64,000 nt of DNA from Fibrivirga algicola. GTDB taxonomy: Bacteria; Bacteroidota; Bacteroidia; Cytophagales; Spirosomataceae. Shown in pieces: positions 55,519 through 64,000 of the stretch. The stretch is from positions 186,001-250,000 of the forward strand of contig NZ_WAEL01000009.1 of the NCBI RefSeq assembly GCF_011742925.1. The letters run 5' to 3'. Numbering within the stretch: position 1 is the stretch's first letter; every line of letters starts with the position of its first letter. Both the position numbers and the translations under genes were made by a program. The notes below the pieces were generated by a model. That model did no database searches. It was not told the origin of the DNA and was given only the letters and a program-made list of their open reading frames with translations.

Positions 55519-58116
55519 TCAATCCCGGTCTCTGCTCTGCCTGATTCGGCTAACGCCCGATGTCTTTTTTGATAGGTTTTTTATTTCACCAAGTCGGGCG
55601 TTGCTGGCCCCCGAGGTGTTCACATCGGCCCGATCGATACGCATCTGGCTGGCCTGTAACCGGCTGGCACCCGATAGTGTTGCAATGACCTGATTGGCTT
55701 TTCCGCGGAGAACCAGACGTGATTCGCCGGTTTGGTCGGTTGTGATTGTTCGGGCAGTGGTGCGCACAAAGGCCTTGCTGGCACCCGACAAATCAACTTT
55801 CAGATCGTTCAACTCGTCGAATTCTGTAAGGCGGGCTTCCGTCTGGCCCGAGAGCCGCATCACCGAAATGGCGGGCAGGGTAATGGTGAGCCCGATACGG
55901 CCGTTCTGGTCGGTATTGCCGTCGCGTTGCTCAATGCGGAGAACACCGTCTTCGTTGGAAACCGTAACCCGGTCGAGACCTTCCTGGCTACCGTCGCCGT
56001 CTAGTTTAAAGGTGCTGCCTTTCTGGAAGCGAACAGCAAAATGACCGGTGACTGCTACGGTGGTGGGCGCAGCCGTAGCGGTTGCTGACGCCGGAAGCAG
56101 TGAGCGGGTCAGCTCGCCATTGGTATCCACGTTCACGTCATCTTCATCGTTGTCGTAATCATCATCATTGTCGTTCTGATCAGAGTCCAACGTACGCTCA
56201 AAGCCGACGCCCATCAGGCCTGCGGTAGTGAACTGCCACAGATTGTTTGGCATCTTGTTGAGTTCACCATCGTCGAACCGGTTGACGATGAAGCGGGCAA
56301 ACTGCTCGGTCATGCGGAACGGCTTTCCAAATGGCACGTAGACGCGAATCTGGAGTTCCTGGTTACGGAAGCGCGCATCTTCGGGCAGGATGAACCCGTC
56401 GTTGAAGGTCAGCAGCGAATCGGAAACGGTAGGTACGTACTTGATCTCGCGGGCCGTTGCCTGGGCCTGGTCGCGGCTGCGACCCCGGGCTGATGCCTCG
56501 ATCACTACCTTCACGTCAGGACCCGGGTAGCCCAATAGTTCGATCGACGTGCGGCTGCGGAACTCGTTGTCGGTATCGAGTCGATTCAATTCAAAGGTTG
56601 GCGTACCGGTTGGCTGCAGTACCAGCGACGTTTCTACTTTCCCGTTGCGTTTGAACTCGCCCAGAATTTGCGGAATGGTTGTGGCCAGAATAACGCCGCT
56701 GATTACCCAAATAGCCAGCAGCGTAAGCACTGCATTGCCTTTGAGCAGTGCCTTGCGGGTGATCACGATGAGGCCGGTCAAGGCCAAGGCCAGGCTGGGC
56801 AAAAAGGCGAAAACGAAAGCTGACAGCAGAGTCAGGAAGCTGGCGTCTTCGCGCAGAATAGACAGGGGAATACCATCGCCATCGCCGAAGTTCGTGCCTG
56901 CCAACACGCCAATACCTGCGCCAAATACGATCACACAGGCCATGATGCAGCTGAAACCTACAACTAGCAGAAGCAAACCAAATAGAATGCGAATCACGCT
57001 ACCGAGGCCGCCAAGCGTTTTTCCAAACAACCGGCCCATTGCTTTAAAGATGGCGGCAATGGCGCGGAATGGAAAGAGCAATAGCTGGGTCAGGCCGCTT
57101 TCAGGCGCTGATTCCGGAATGTTAAGGTTACTTTTTACGCTGCTTTCAATGTTGCTGAGCGTAATAGGTTTGCCAGTCATCTCCATTTTTTCGGTCAGGC
57201 TGCGTGCTTCAGGGGCTACCATCCAGAGCACGATGTAAGCCAGAATGCCGAAGCCAAACACGAAGACGCATAAGACCAGCGCAATGCGGATCACGCTGAT
57301 TTCGACGCCGAAGTAGGCGGCCAGGCCCGACGCAACGCCCCCCAGTACCTTGTTTTCGGGGTTGCGGTAAAACTTACGAATCCCCTTTTCCTCTTCCAGC
57401 GATGAGTCGCCTGGGAGAAAAGCCCAGAGCAAAATGTAGGCAATAACGGTCATGCCCGAGAGCGAACCGAACAGGCGGCCGTCGTCGAAAAGGCCGCTAC
57501 TGACGGCGGGGAAACCAATGACAAGGCTTACTAGTAGCACACGTACCCAAACCGGGTCGATCCGGAAGTAGTGGGCCAGACCGGCTGCTACGCCACCCAG
57601 CGTTTTGTGGCGCAGGTCGCGGGATAGTTTCCGGTTGCCGTTGGTTGTTGTGCGCTGCGACTGACCAGCGTTAGCCGCATATTCGTATTTACCGCTCTTG
57701 AAGCTGTAGCTGGTGCCCGGCGGTGGGGCGTTGGTCGTCTTTTCGGTGCCCGGGTAGTCTGACTCCGGTACGTTTGTGCGGGGAGTTGGATTGGTTTTGG
57801 CCCGGCTGCCGCCCGTCACCAGTACCTCCTCATTTTCAACGGCTTCAAAATCGGCAACGGTGCCCATTTTGGCAATCAGGCCGTTTACGTCTTCAAGCGT
57901 AACTGCCTGGCGGGCGGGCGTTTTTTCGTCGCCTTTCAGATTCTGGAGGAGCTTCTCGGCAATGCGGTTCTCGATGTCGGTGACAATCTCCTGACTGTCA
58001 TCATAGGTCGAAAAATACTGCTGAATAGACTGGAGGTAACTTTTCAGTTTCTCGTAGCCGTCTTCTTCAATATGGAAGATCACCCCGCTGATGTTGATGC
58101 TGATGGTCTTTTTCAT
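55519..58116 (-). CDS. Double-PspC membrane protein with GIN (DUF2807) domain
   Basis: 865 residues. In order: a small N-terminal domain (ISINISGVIFHIEEDGYEKL) of the kind seen before PspC in Bacteroidota; two PspC domains, about 162-235 (LRHKTLGGVAAGLAHYF) and about 240-310 (NKVLGGVASGLAAYFGVE); further membrane segments to about 480; and an extracytoplasmic part ending in a DUF2807/GIN beta-helix (VMRLSGQTEARLTEF, SGASKAFVRTT, LSGASRLQASQ). An Asp/Asn-rich linker with many acidic residues lies near 645-665. PspC proteins sense envelope stress. The padR regulator is 15 bases upstream in the same unit, so that regulator very likely controls it. Confidence 0.92.
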   Translation of the reverse strand: MKKTISINISGVIFHIEEDGYEKLKSYLQSIQQYFSTYDDSQEIVTDIENRIAEKLLQNLKGDEKTPARQAVTLEDVNGLIAKMGTVADFEAVENEEVLVTGGSRAKTNPTPRTNVPESDYPGTEKTTNAPPPGTSYSFKSGKYEYAANAGQSQRTTTNGNRKLSRDLRHKTLGGVAAGLAHYFRIDPVWVRVLLVSLVIGFPAVSSGLFDDGRLFGSLSGMTVIAYILLWAFLPGDSSLEEEKGIRKFYRNPENKVLGGVASGLAAYFGVEISVIRIALVLCVFVFGFGILAYIVLWMVAPEARSLTEKMEMTGKPITLSNIESSVKSNLNIPESAPESGLTQLLLFPFRAIAAIFKAMGRLFGKTLGGLGSVIRILFGLLLLVVGFSCIMACVIVFGAGIGVLAGTNFGDGDGIPLSILREDASFLTLLSAFVFAFLPSLALALTGLIVITRKALLKGNAVLTLLAIWVISGVILATTIPQILGEFKRNGKVETSLVLQPTGTPTFELNRLDTDNEFRSRTSIELLGYPGPDVKVVIEASARGRSRDQAQATAREIKYVPTVSDSLLTFNDGFILPEDARFRNQELQIRVYVPFGKPFRMTEQFARFIVNRFDDGELNKMPNNLWQFTTAGLMGVGFERTLDSDQNDNDDDYDNDEDDVNVDTNGELTRSLLPASATATAAPTTVAVTGHFAVRFQKGSTFKLDGDGSQEGLDRVTVSNEDGVLRIEQRDGNTDQNGRIGLTITLPAISVMRLSGQTEARLTEFDELNDLKVDLSGASKAFVRTTARTITTDQTGESRLVLRGKANQVIATLSGASRLQASQMRIDRADVNTSGASNARLGEIKNLSKKTSGVSRIRQSRDRD

Positions 58117-58131
58117 GGTTGTAAATGGGGC

Positions 58132-58653
58132 TTATTGATCTTGTTTAGGTTCGGGCACCGATTCGGGCATCACAATATTGACCGATTCACTGGCAGACTC
58201 GGGCGAGTCGGTCGCGGGAGTCGTTGGAACCGCCACGTCAGTAATCGCCTCGCCTGGAGCAACAGGGGCGGGTTGCACATCCACGGCCGTTTGAATGGTG
58301 GGTGCTACGCCGTTTCCTTTAGCCTGTGCCCGGTTAACGATGAGCATCACCGAGTCGGAAAGCTCCTGCCACGTTTCATTCAGCGATTCTAATGAATTTC
58401 GACCTAATTCGGTGAGCATATAGTATTTACGGGGCGGGCCTGACGTCGATTCTACCCATTTATAATCGAGCAGCCCGGCGTTTTTCAAGCGTGTCAGAAG
58501 TGGATAGAGCGTTCCTTCGACCACCATGATGCGGGCCGAGGTGAGCTCATCGAGCATATCGGAAGCGTAAATTTCGCCCCTTGATATGATGTGCAGAATG
58601 CAGAATTCCAGAATGCCTTTTCGCATCTGGACCTGCGCGTTTTCAATATTCAT
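58132..58653 (-). CDS. PadR family transcriptional regulator
   Basis: 173 residues from the ATG at 58653 (MNIENAQVQMRKG). An in-frame start at 58689 is ruled out because it overlaps the promoter's -7 box. The PadR winged helix is clear: QMRKGILEFCILHIISRG, YASDMLDEL, VVEGTLYPLLTRLKNAGLL and the wing PPRKYYMLTELG. After it comes a Pro/Ala/Val-rich, probably unstructured tail of about 70 residues that is unusual for the family. It precedes the PspC gene by 15 bases. A direct repeat in its promoter suggests autoregulation. Confidence 0.92.
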   Translation of the reverse strand: MNIENAQVQMRKGILEFCILHIISRGEIYASDMLDELTSARIMVVEGTLYPLLTRLKNAGLLDYKWVESTSGPPRKYYMLTELGRNSLESLNETWQELSDSVMLIVNRAQAKGNGVAPTIQTAVDVQPAPVAPGEAITDVAVPTTPATDSPESASESVNIVMPESVPEPKQDQ

Positions 58654-58955
58654 GAGCCGTAGTGGGTCATAGGTCAATGGATGGAACAAACATACACTAA
58701 GGTACTTTGTGATGCAAGGTACTTGATTAGGGATATTAGTATTTTGGTATGAATGGTCGATATATAAGGATGAACTGCTTTTCAGTATTCATCTTTTAGC
58801 AGCAAGCCCATCTGTCTTATCCGAACTGGCTTTGGTTTGGCCTTCGGCGAAGTGACGGCGGCCTGTTTCGTTGCCTGTCAATAAATGGAGACCGGTGACC
58901 GGAGTGGGCAAACAGGGGAATACCTGTAACTTAATGGCCTGTTTTCTATCTATCC
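58654..58955. other. Intergenic region between padR and the C25 peptidase gene
   Basis: About 300 bases without a gene between divergent starts. The left part holds the padR promoter and repeats. Near 58770-58800 a dyad GATGAA-CTG / CAG-TA-TTCATC with a two-base bulge is followed by TTTT; it may be a small terminator-like hairpin or operator. No clear promoter for the plus-strand gene was found. Confidence 0.45.
58687..58724 (-). promoter_or_regulatory. padR-pspC promoter with direct-repeat operator
   Basis: On the minus strand, TTG (58717-58715), a 20-base spacer and TATGTTTG (58694-58687) match the Bacteroidota promoter consensus exactly. The 9-mer AAGTACCTT occurs twice, at 58724-58716 and 58707-58699, 17 bases apart (about 1.6 helical turns), the first copy covering the -33 box. 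This placement suits repression by PadR. Confidence 0.7.
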
Positions 58956-61900
58956 ATGCGACTCGTTCTCAATCTTATTTGGCTTTCTACCATATGCTGT
59001 ACTACCGTCACGGCCCAAAGAGCGGTACTTGGCAATGAATGGATCACTATCGGGCAACCGTATTACAAAATTCCGGTCGCGCAAAAAGGGCTTTACCGGA
59101 TCACCTTCGCCGATCTGCAACAGGCAGGTATGCCGCTCGCTACCCTCGACCCCAAAACGCTGCAACTCTTTCATCGGGGTGTTGAGCAGGCTATTCTGGT
59201 AGAAGGGGAGGCCGACGGGAAATTTGACCCCACCGATTACATCGAGTTTATTGGCCAGGGAAATGATGGCCTGCAGGACTCAGCACTGTACCGGCCCGCT
59301 ACGGCGCAGCCTCACGCGTACTACAGCCTGTATTCTGATACGACTGCCTATTTTCTGACGGCTCGCCCAACGGCACTACCCGGTAAGCGAATGAGCAGAT
59401 ACGCGGATACGGACGTCGGCACGCTGACGCCGCAACCGTATATCTGGGCCAACGAGTTGCGGGTGTTCACCGATCAGTACCCGGCCGGGAACATTTATCC
59501 CATTGGGGCAGGCTACGGAAACGGGGCTATTCTGACCGCCTACGATGTGGGGGAGGGGTGGATGGGGAACAGCATCAATGCGAAAACACGCAGTGAACAG
59601 ACCCTCACGTTAACAAAAGTGCTGCATACGAGCCTGACCACGTCAACGCTTACGGTTCAGTACATTGGCCGCACCCCTACCAGTCACACCGTTCAGGTGC
59701 AGGTTGGGCAGCGCGCCCGGCCGCGTACGCTTGACCCGGTGCAGAGCCGGGACTATGACCCCGTTACGCTGAGCGTTCCCCTGTCGACAACCGATATGGC
59801 CGACGGTGGGCGGGTAATTTGTAGCCTGAGCCCGCAGGAGGAAGGTGAAGCCGTGTCGATGGCTTACCTGCGCGTGGAATACCCCCACCAGCCAGACCTG
59901 GGCGGCTATACGTACCGCGAGTTCCGGACCAGTTCTGACCCCGGTGGGAGGGCGTTGCTCCGGCTGACCAACGTACCCAGCACCGGACGGGTATTCGACC
60001 TTACCATACCGGGCCAAACGTCGGTTTTATCGGGTACGTTTGTGAACAGTAACCTTACCAATGGCACCTGGACGAGCGTGGTTCGGGAGGCTGGCGTGGC
60101 GAGGCAATTGCTGATGACCAGTACCGTACTCCCTGTGTCTGGCATTCAGCGGGTGACCTTCCGGGCCATCGATCCCGCCAAAGCTGGCTTTGTGATTGTG
60201 ACCCATCCGGCCCTGCGCGCACCCATTGCCAGCCAGCCCGACGCCGTGACCCAATATGCTGCTTATCGGGCATCCAGGGCGGGCGGCGGCTATGATACAC
60301 TGAGCGTTACGATCGATCAACTCTACAACCAGTTTAGTTACGGTGAACGGACCCCGCTGGCTATCCGCCGCTTTGTCGATTACCTCAGCCGGACGGGTTC
60401 GCCAAAGGCCCTGCTGCTGATCGGTCAGTCACGCGATCCGCAGGGCGTTCGCAAAAATCCGTTGATCAACTCCCTCGACATGGTGCCCAACGGGGGCTGG
60501 CCGGGCTCTGACCTGGCGCTGGTGACGGGTCTGTCCGGCCGACCCGACTACGTACCTGCGCTGCCGGTGGGGCGGCTGAACGTAACGCAACCGCAGCAGG
60601 TGCTCGACTACCTGAACAAGGTGAAAGAGCACGAAGCGGCGGCCAGTACGGCACCGTGGCGCAAGAAAATGCTGAACATGAGCGGCGGGCAGTCGGCGTA
60701 CGAGCTGAGTTTGTTCCGGGCGTTTGTCGACGAATTCGGGGCCCGGCTAACGGGTAGGACCGTTGCTGGTCAGGTTGAATCGGTATCGAAGAAAACCGAT
60801 GCCACGGTAGAAACTATCCCGATTGTTGACCAGGTGAATGCGGGCGTGGGTATTATCTCGATGTTTGGTCACTCGAGCCTCGACGTAGCCGACATTGACA
60901 TTGGATTCGTGAGCAACGATCGACTGGGCTACCGCAATAAAGGCCGGTATCCGCTGCTGCTGGTCAACGGCTGTGCGACGGGGAACTTCTATTTTGGTCA
61001 AAGAACCTTCGTTTCCGATTGGGTACTCACGCCCGAGCGAGGGGCTATTCTGGCGCTGGCACACACCTATAATGGCTTTGCCAGTTCGTTGAAAACGTAT
61101 ACGGACGTTCTGTACAGCGTACTAACCGATAGCAGTTGGTATGCTCGCCCGTTCGGTGTCATTCAGGCCGAGAGTATTCGGCGTTACATGGCCGTGAACA
61201 GCTCGATCTATGATAAGGCCAACGCTGAGCAGATCACGTTGCAGGGCGATCCGGCGGTGCGGCTCTTTCCGTTCAGCTTACCCGACTTTGCGTTTTCGGA
61301 AACCAGTATTCGGCTACAGCCATCTCCCAATTCACTAACCCTTACGGTCGTTGCGCTGAACCTGGGCCGGGCGCTCTCGCAGCGTCCGCAGGTGCGGGTT
61401 CGGCAGTACGCCGCTACCGGTCAGTTACTTCAGGAGGTAAAACAACCGATAAACGCCGCTCGCTATTCAGATACGCTCCGCCTTGTCCTACCTCTTACCA
61501 CCCTGGCCGGTACGTTTTTTGAGTTGTACGCCGATGCTGACGGTCTGTTTGAGGAGGAACGCCGCGATAACAACAGGCTCCAGGTAGCAAGTGATGGTAC
61601 AGTGGCGAACCTGCCCTTCGACCCCGATAATATACCGCCGATCGTCGAGGTGGCGTTTGATGGGCGGCGCATTGCCAATGATGCCTTTGTCGCGCCTCAA
61701 CCGCTCATTTCGGTGCTGATTGCCGATGACAATACGCGCCTGCTGCGTACCGACCCTACGGGGCTTGAACTGTACCTGCAACGGCCCTGCGCGCAACAGC
61801 CGTGTTCCTTCGAACAACTGGCAATCACGGCAGGAACGGCCACCTGGAGCTACGAGGGTGGTGCATTCCGGCTTGCGTATCGACCAGCGCAACCGTTGCC

Positions 61901-62303
61901 CGACGGCCTGTACACGCTGGAAGTGTACGGGAGCGATCTGAGCGGAAACCGGGCCCGCCCCTACGCTATCCGGTTTGCGGTGAAACAGGCCGCCGTGGTG
62001 CAGAACGTTACTGTTGCGCCGAATCCGTTTGTGTTTCAAACCACGATCAGGTACGTGCTGACCGGCACCCAACCGCCCCAGTCTGCTACGCTCCGCCTGA
62101 TCGACCTGACTGGGCGGACTGTGCGGACCGTGCAGCTGCAAACGGGCATTGGCACCAACGAGTTTACCTGGGATGGGACGAATGATTCGGGGGCACCCAT
62201 GGCAGCGGGCTCCTACCTGTACCGCCTTGACCTGCCGGGGTACGATACCTTCGAGGGAACTGCGAAGCAGCAGTTGACGGGCCGAATCGTACTGATCCGA
62301 TGA
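58956..62303 (+). CDS. PorU2-like C25 (gingipain-family) peptidase
   Basis: 1115 residues with a signal peptide (to about 20, TTVTAQ). The N-terminal beta domain contains the YKIPVAQKGLYRITFADLQ segment common to PorU-like proteins. The C25 caspase-fold domain (about 425-760) shows LLLIGQSRDP, VPALPVGRLNV, the catalytic H639 in MFGHSSL and C673 in NGCATGNF. A CARDB/Ig-like domain follows, and the C-terminus is a FlgD-like Ig domain (NPFVFQTTIRYVLTG ... WDGTNDSGAPMAAGSYLYRL). PorU is the sortase that removes sorting domains in type IX secretion and attaches cargo to lipopolysaccharide; the shorter relatives with FlgD-like ends are annotated PorU2. Its stop overlaps the next start (ATGA). Confidence 0.87.
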   Translation: MRLVLNLIWLSTICCTTVTAQRAVLGNEWITIGQPYYKIPVAQKGLYRITFADLQQAGMPLATLDPKTLQLFHRGVEQAILVEGEADGKFDPTDYIEFIGQGNDGLQDSALYRPATAQPHAYYSLYSDTTAYFLTARPTALPGKRMSRYADTDVGTLTPQPYIWANELRVFTDQYPAGNIYPIGAGYGNGAILTAYDVGEGWMGNSINAKTRSEQTLTLTKVLHTSLTTSTLTVQYIGRTPTSHTVQVQVGQRARPRTLDPVQSRDYDPVTLSVPLSTTDMADGGRVICSLSPQEEGEAVSMAYLRVEYPHQPDLGGYTYREFRTSSDPGGRALLRLTNVPSTGRVFDLTIPGQTSVLSGTFVNSNLTNGTWTSVVREAGVARQLLMTSTVLPVSGIQRVTFRAIDPAKAGFVIVTHPALRAPIASQPDAVTQYAAYRASRAGGGYDTLSVTIDQLYNQFSYGERTPLAIRRFVDYLSRTGSPKALLLIGQSRDPQGVRKNPLINSLDMVPNGGWPGSDLALVTGLSGRPDYVPALPVGRLNVTQPQQVLDYLNKVKEHEAAASTAPWRKKMLNMSGGQSAYELSLFRAFVDEFGARLTGRTVAGQVESVSKKTDATVETIPIVDQVNAGVGIISMFGHSSLDVADIDIGFVSNDRLGYRNKGRYPLLLVNGCATGNFYFGQRTFVSDWVLTPERGAILALAHTYNGFASSLKTYTDVLYSVLTDSSWYARPFGVIQAESIRRYMAVNSSIYDKANAEQITLQGDPAVRLFPFSLPDFAFSETSIRLQPSPNSLTLTVVALNLGRALSQRPQVRVRQYAATGQLLQEVKQPINAARYSDTLRLVLPLTTLAGTFFELYADADGLFEEERRDNNRLQVASDGTVANLPFDPDNIPPIVEVAFDGRRIANDAFVAPQPLISVLIADDNTRLLRTDPTGLELYLQRPCAQQPCSFEQLAITAGTATWSYEGGAFRLAYRPAQPLPDGLYTLEVYGSDLSGNRARPYAIRFAVKQAAVVQNVTVAPNPFVFQTTIRYVLTGTQPPQSATLRLIDLTGRTVRTVQLQTGIGTNEFTWDGTNDSGAPMAAGSYLYRLDLPGYDTFEGTAKQQLTGRIVLIR

Positions 62304-63523
62304 CGAAAAACGATAGCTGGCTGCTGGCGCTGTGGCTCCTGATCTGCACCCTGATCGGGGAGCTGAGCTACCTGAACCCCACGCACTACGTAAGCCCTGA
62401 TTCGGCCTATTACCTGGCTACGGCGAGTTGGCTGGTAGGTGTAACGGGTGATACCTATGGGCACACAGCCACTGGTTGGGACAGTACGTTTCCGGTGGGG
62501 TACCCGCTGTTGATTGGTGCCGTTGCCCGGCTCACAGGTACGTCGGTGCTCGTGGCGTCGAAGGTACTGACCATGCTGCTGACGGGTGGTTTTCTGCTCA
62601 TCTGGCGGCAACGCATTGGTGCCCGGCGGGCTATATGGATGGGCTCCGTGTTCCTGCTGGGCGGGTTTCTGCGCATCCTGACCTATATCTGGTCGGAGGG
62701 GGCGTTTCTGATGGTGCTGCTGGAATGGATCTGGTTGATGAGCCAGCCAGCCGAGGCAATTCCCGAACGGCGGCCCCACCTTAGGTACGTTGGTAAGCTG
62801 TTTATGCTGACCATGGCGCTCTTTCTGCTCAGGTACGTTGGTGGGTACGTATTGATCGTGTATGGTCTGCTGACGCTGGGAACGTATCGGCAACAAGGCC
62901 TGACAAACGCCCGGCAACGCAGTGGCCCCGACCTGTTGTACATGGGCCTGTCTGCGGGTTGCATGCTGGGCTATTTTCTGCTCAACTGGCTGCTTACCTC
63001 ATCGGCCTATGGCGGGGAGCGCTTCGTGACATCGCCTGAACCAGCGAGTGATACGCTGTCCATACTGGCACTCAGCCTCGTCAATGAACTGCTGCTCCTG
63101 CGCGACTACGTACCCGATGGGTCGGTTTTGCTGGTTGTAGTTGGTGTTGTTCTGCAAGTCGTTCTTTTCCGCTGGGGTTGGCTCCGCCTGAAACAGCAGC
63201 GCCACACCCTGCCCAACTGGTTACCCACCGATCAGCAACTGCTCCGGGTCTTGTTGTGGTCGGCAGGTACGTACTTGGTTGTGTTGTTCGCCCTGCGGGC
63301 TTTCAGTCCGTTCAGTGGGCCAAACGCCCGGCTCATGGCCCCCGCCAGCCTGCCGCTGCTCATGGGGACAGCCTATTGGGTCAGCCGATGGACTAACGTC
63401 AGGGCCCGCCGGCAACTAGGCTACTGCTGGGCCGCTTTACTGCTATGTTCCTGGCTGCAACTGCTTCCCCAAGCCGATTTTTGGGAAAAAATGACCGCGC
63501 TGTTTGGCACTACACGCTGGTGA
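62300..63523 (+). CDS. Polytopic membrane protein, GT-C glycosyltransferase-like
   Basis: 407 residues, about ten membrane segments, no family firmly recognised. The first loop after membrane segment 1 contains SPDSAYYLATASWL, and a little later GWDSTFPVGYPLL. Both resemble the acidic first loop of GT-C enzymes that use lipid-linked sugars (ArnT/PMT superfamily). Its ATG overlaps the TGA of the PorU2-like gene in ATGA, so the two are translated together. A lipid-linked sugar transferase beside a cell-surface sortase-like peptidase would make sense for surface attachment or glycosylation, but this is inference. It could also be an uncharacterised exporter. Confidence 0.7.
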   Translation: MTKNDSWLLALWLLICTLIGELSYLNPTHYVSPDSAYYLATASWLVGVTGDTYGHTATGWDSTFPVGYPLLIGAVARLTGTSVLVASKVLTMLLTGGFLLIWRQRIGARRAIWMGSVFLLGGFLRILTYIWSEGAFLMVLLEWIWLMSQPAEAIPERRPHLRYVGKLFMLTMALFLLRYVGGYVLIVYGLLTLGTYRQQGLTNARQRSGPDLLYMGLSAGCMLGYFLLNWLLTSSAYGGERFVTSPEPASDTLSILALSLVNELLLLRDYVPDGSVLLVVVGVVLQVVLFRWGWLRLKQQRHTLPNWLPTDQQLLRVLLWSAGTYLVVLFALRAFSPFSGPNARLMAPASLPLLMGTAYWVSRWTNVRARRQLGYCWAALLLCSWLQLLPQADFWEKMTALFGTTRW

Positions 63524-63559
63524 TGTTTGCGGTACAGGCTGCTTCGCTAAGTAGTTTCT

Positions 63560-63912
63560 TCTCCTACGCATCCTGTGATCTGGTCGTGCGGCCAATGACC
63601 CGACAGGTATTTTTCGTGGGAAAAGATTTGGAGTCCCTTTTCGGCAAACTGCACATGGCTCATCCCAATGAGCTGACGTAGTGTCACAAACACCATCGAA
63701 CTATCAGCGTGGTCGTACTGGGCTTTGCCGTAGTGGACCTAGCCCTATTTGATCTTTTTGAGCGCGATCGGGTAGAAGTCGCTCGTGAAGCGAGCCCCGC
63801 TGATCGAGGTCGTTAACTCCTTGCTGCCAATCAGCGTGAACAGCGGGTGTTCCGGTGGAGGAAACCCGCTGTTCTGCTGCAGTTCTGTTATGGTTTTTAA
63901 TAGGCTATCCGG
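63560..63912 (-). pseudogene. Decayed AraC-family regulator (N-terminal domain only)
   Basis: Reading the minus strand in one frame from about 63912 gives SLLKTITELQQNSGFPPPEH, then LFTLIGSKEL and FTSDFYPIALKKIK, two TAG stops (63747-63745 and 63741-63739, one codon between), and on in the same frame VHYGKAQYDHADSSMVFV, LRQLIGMSHVQFAEKGLQIF and SHEKYLSGHWPHDQ. This is the N-terminal sensor domain typical of Bacteroidota AraC regulators. The helix-turn-helix half is missing, no proper start codon is evident, and the frame ends near 63540. It is a pseudogene truncated at both ends. It lies beside a dehydrogenase gene, the usual target of such regulators. Confidence 0.75.
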
Positions 63913-63919
63913 TCCGTGC

Positions 63920-64000
63920 TTAGTAGGTGATGACCAGTTTACCAATCGTTGTGCCTGATTCCAGTTGGGTGTGTGCCTGTTTCAGCGTGTCGGCCGAAAG
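63920..64000 (-). CDS. Medium-chain (quinone oxidoreductase-like) dehydrogenase, C-terminus only
   Basis: The last 26 codons of a minus-strand gene cut by the window edge: LSADTLKQAHTQLESGTTIG then KLVITY and a TAA at 63922-63920. The pattern A-H-x-x-L-E-S-G-x-x-x-G-K-L-V-I is the standard C-terminus of zinc-independent or zinc-binding medium-chain dehydrogenases and quinone oxidoreductases. The cofactor and catalytic parts lie outside the window, so the exact type is open. Confidence 0.8.
   Translation of the reverse strand, partial: LSADTLKQAHTQLESGTTIGKLVITY

Noticed and set aside
63445-63681. Plus-strand frame of 78 codons at the end of the membrane protein gene
   Set aside because: Overlaps the coupled membrane protein and runs antisense over the AraC pseudogene, whose minus-strand reading is clearly protein-like.

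Overview
The window looks like chromosomal DNA from a Bacteroidota bacterium of the class Cytophagia, most likely the Spirosoma/Fibrella group (family by established gene content, genus only by inference). Pointers are a hybrid two-component system with propeller, kinase, receiver and AraC parts in one chain, a PorU-like C25 peptidase of the type IX secretion kind, DUF4494, PspC/GIN and OmpA-PD40 proteins, Bacteroidota-type promoters (TTG, about 19 bases, TAnnTTTG), no consistent Shine-Dalgarno sequences, and moderately high GC. I see no tRNA, rRNA, CRISPR array, insertion sequence or phage gene.

Layout. 0.3-5.9 kb: a ceramidase-fold membrane protein, a lipoprotein with propeller, HEAT-like and cytochrome c parts, a Tat-exported Gfo/Idh/MocA oxidoreductase and a secreted esterase. 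5.9-8.5 kb (minus): a TetR regulator followed by yceI, a DsbA-like oxidoreductase and a nitroreductase, with matching palindromic operators before tetR and yceI. 8.7-18.9 kb: carbohydrate genes (GH127, AraC regulator, FAD oxidoreductase, TIM-barrel isomerase, tandem DUF1080 protein) with an orphan sensor kinase between them. 19-23 kb: a lipoprotein esterase, a zinc alcohol dehydrogenase, a DUF4126-like protein and a YihY/BrkB protein. 23-31.4 kb: a very long copper-radical-oxidase homologue divergent from a 1372-residue hybrid sensor/regulator. 31.5-36.4 kb: a DUF5602-like lipoprotein, an SGNH+MBOAT O-acylation pair and an AI-2E family permease. 36.4-39.1 kb: an AT-rich stretch with a small beta-rich protein directly followed by a TPR sensor kinase. 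39.2-46 kb: aldose 1-epimerase, OmpA-PD40 protein, QueE, a GlsB/YeaQ protein, a nucleoside-type MFS transporter and an agmatine deiminase family enzyme. 46-52 kb: two tandem secreted leucine-rich-repeat proteins. 52-58.7 kb: a TMTC-like glycosyltransferase with TPRs, a universal stress protein, DUF4494, and a padR-pspC pair. 58.9-63.5 kb: a PorU2-like C25 peptidase translationally coupled to a polytopic membrane protein. The right edge holds a decayed AraC-type regulator and the last 26 codons of a medium-chain dehydrogenase, both on the minus strand.

How the genes may work together. Gfo/Idh oxidoreductase, TIM-barrel isomerase and DUF1080 protein are the hallmark set of the recently described route that breaks glycosides by way of 3-keto intermediates, and here they accompany a GH127 arabinofuranosidase, an AraC regulator and an FAD oxidoreductase. 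No SusC/SusD pair is present, so this is not a classical polysaccharide utilisation locus. The TetR and PadR units look like self-contained, autoregulated stress modules. The most unusual proteins are the copper-radical oxidase with a roughly 700-residue unassigned C-terminal half and the pair of large leucine-rich-repeat proteins.

One sequence-wide oddity is the heptamer GGTACGT (or ACGTACC), of which I counted close to 70 copies by eye on both strands, against about 8 expected from base composition; AACGTACCTG is its commonest extended form.
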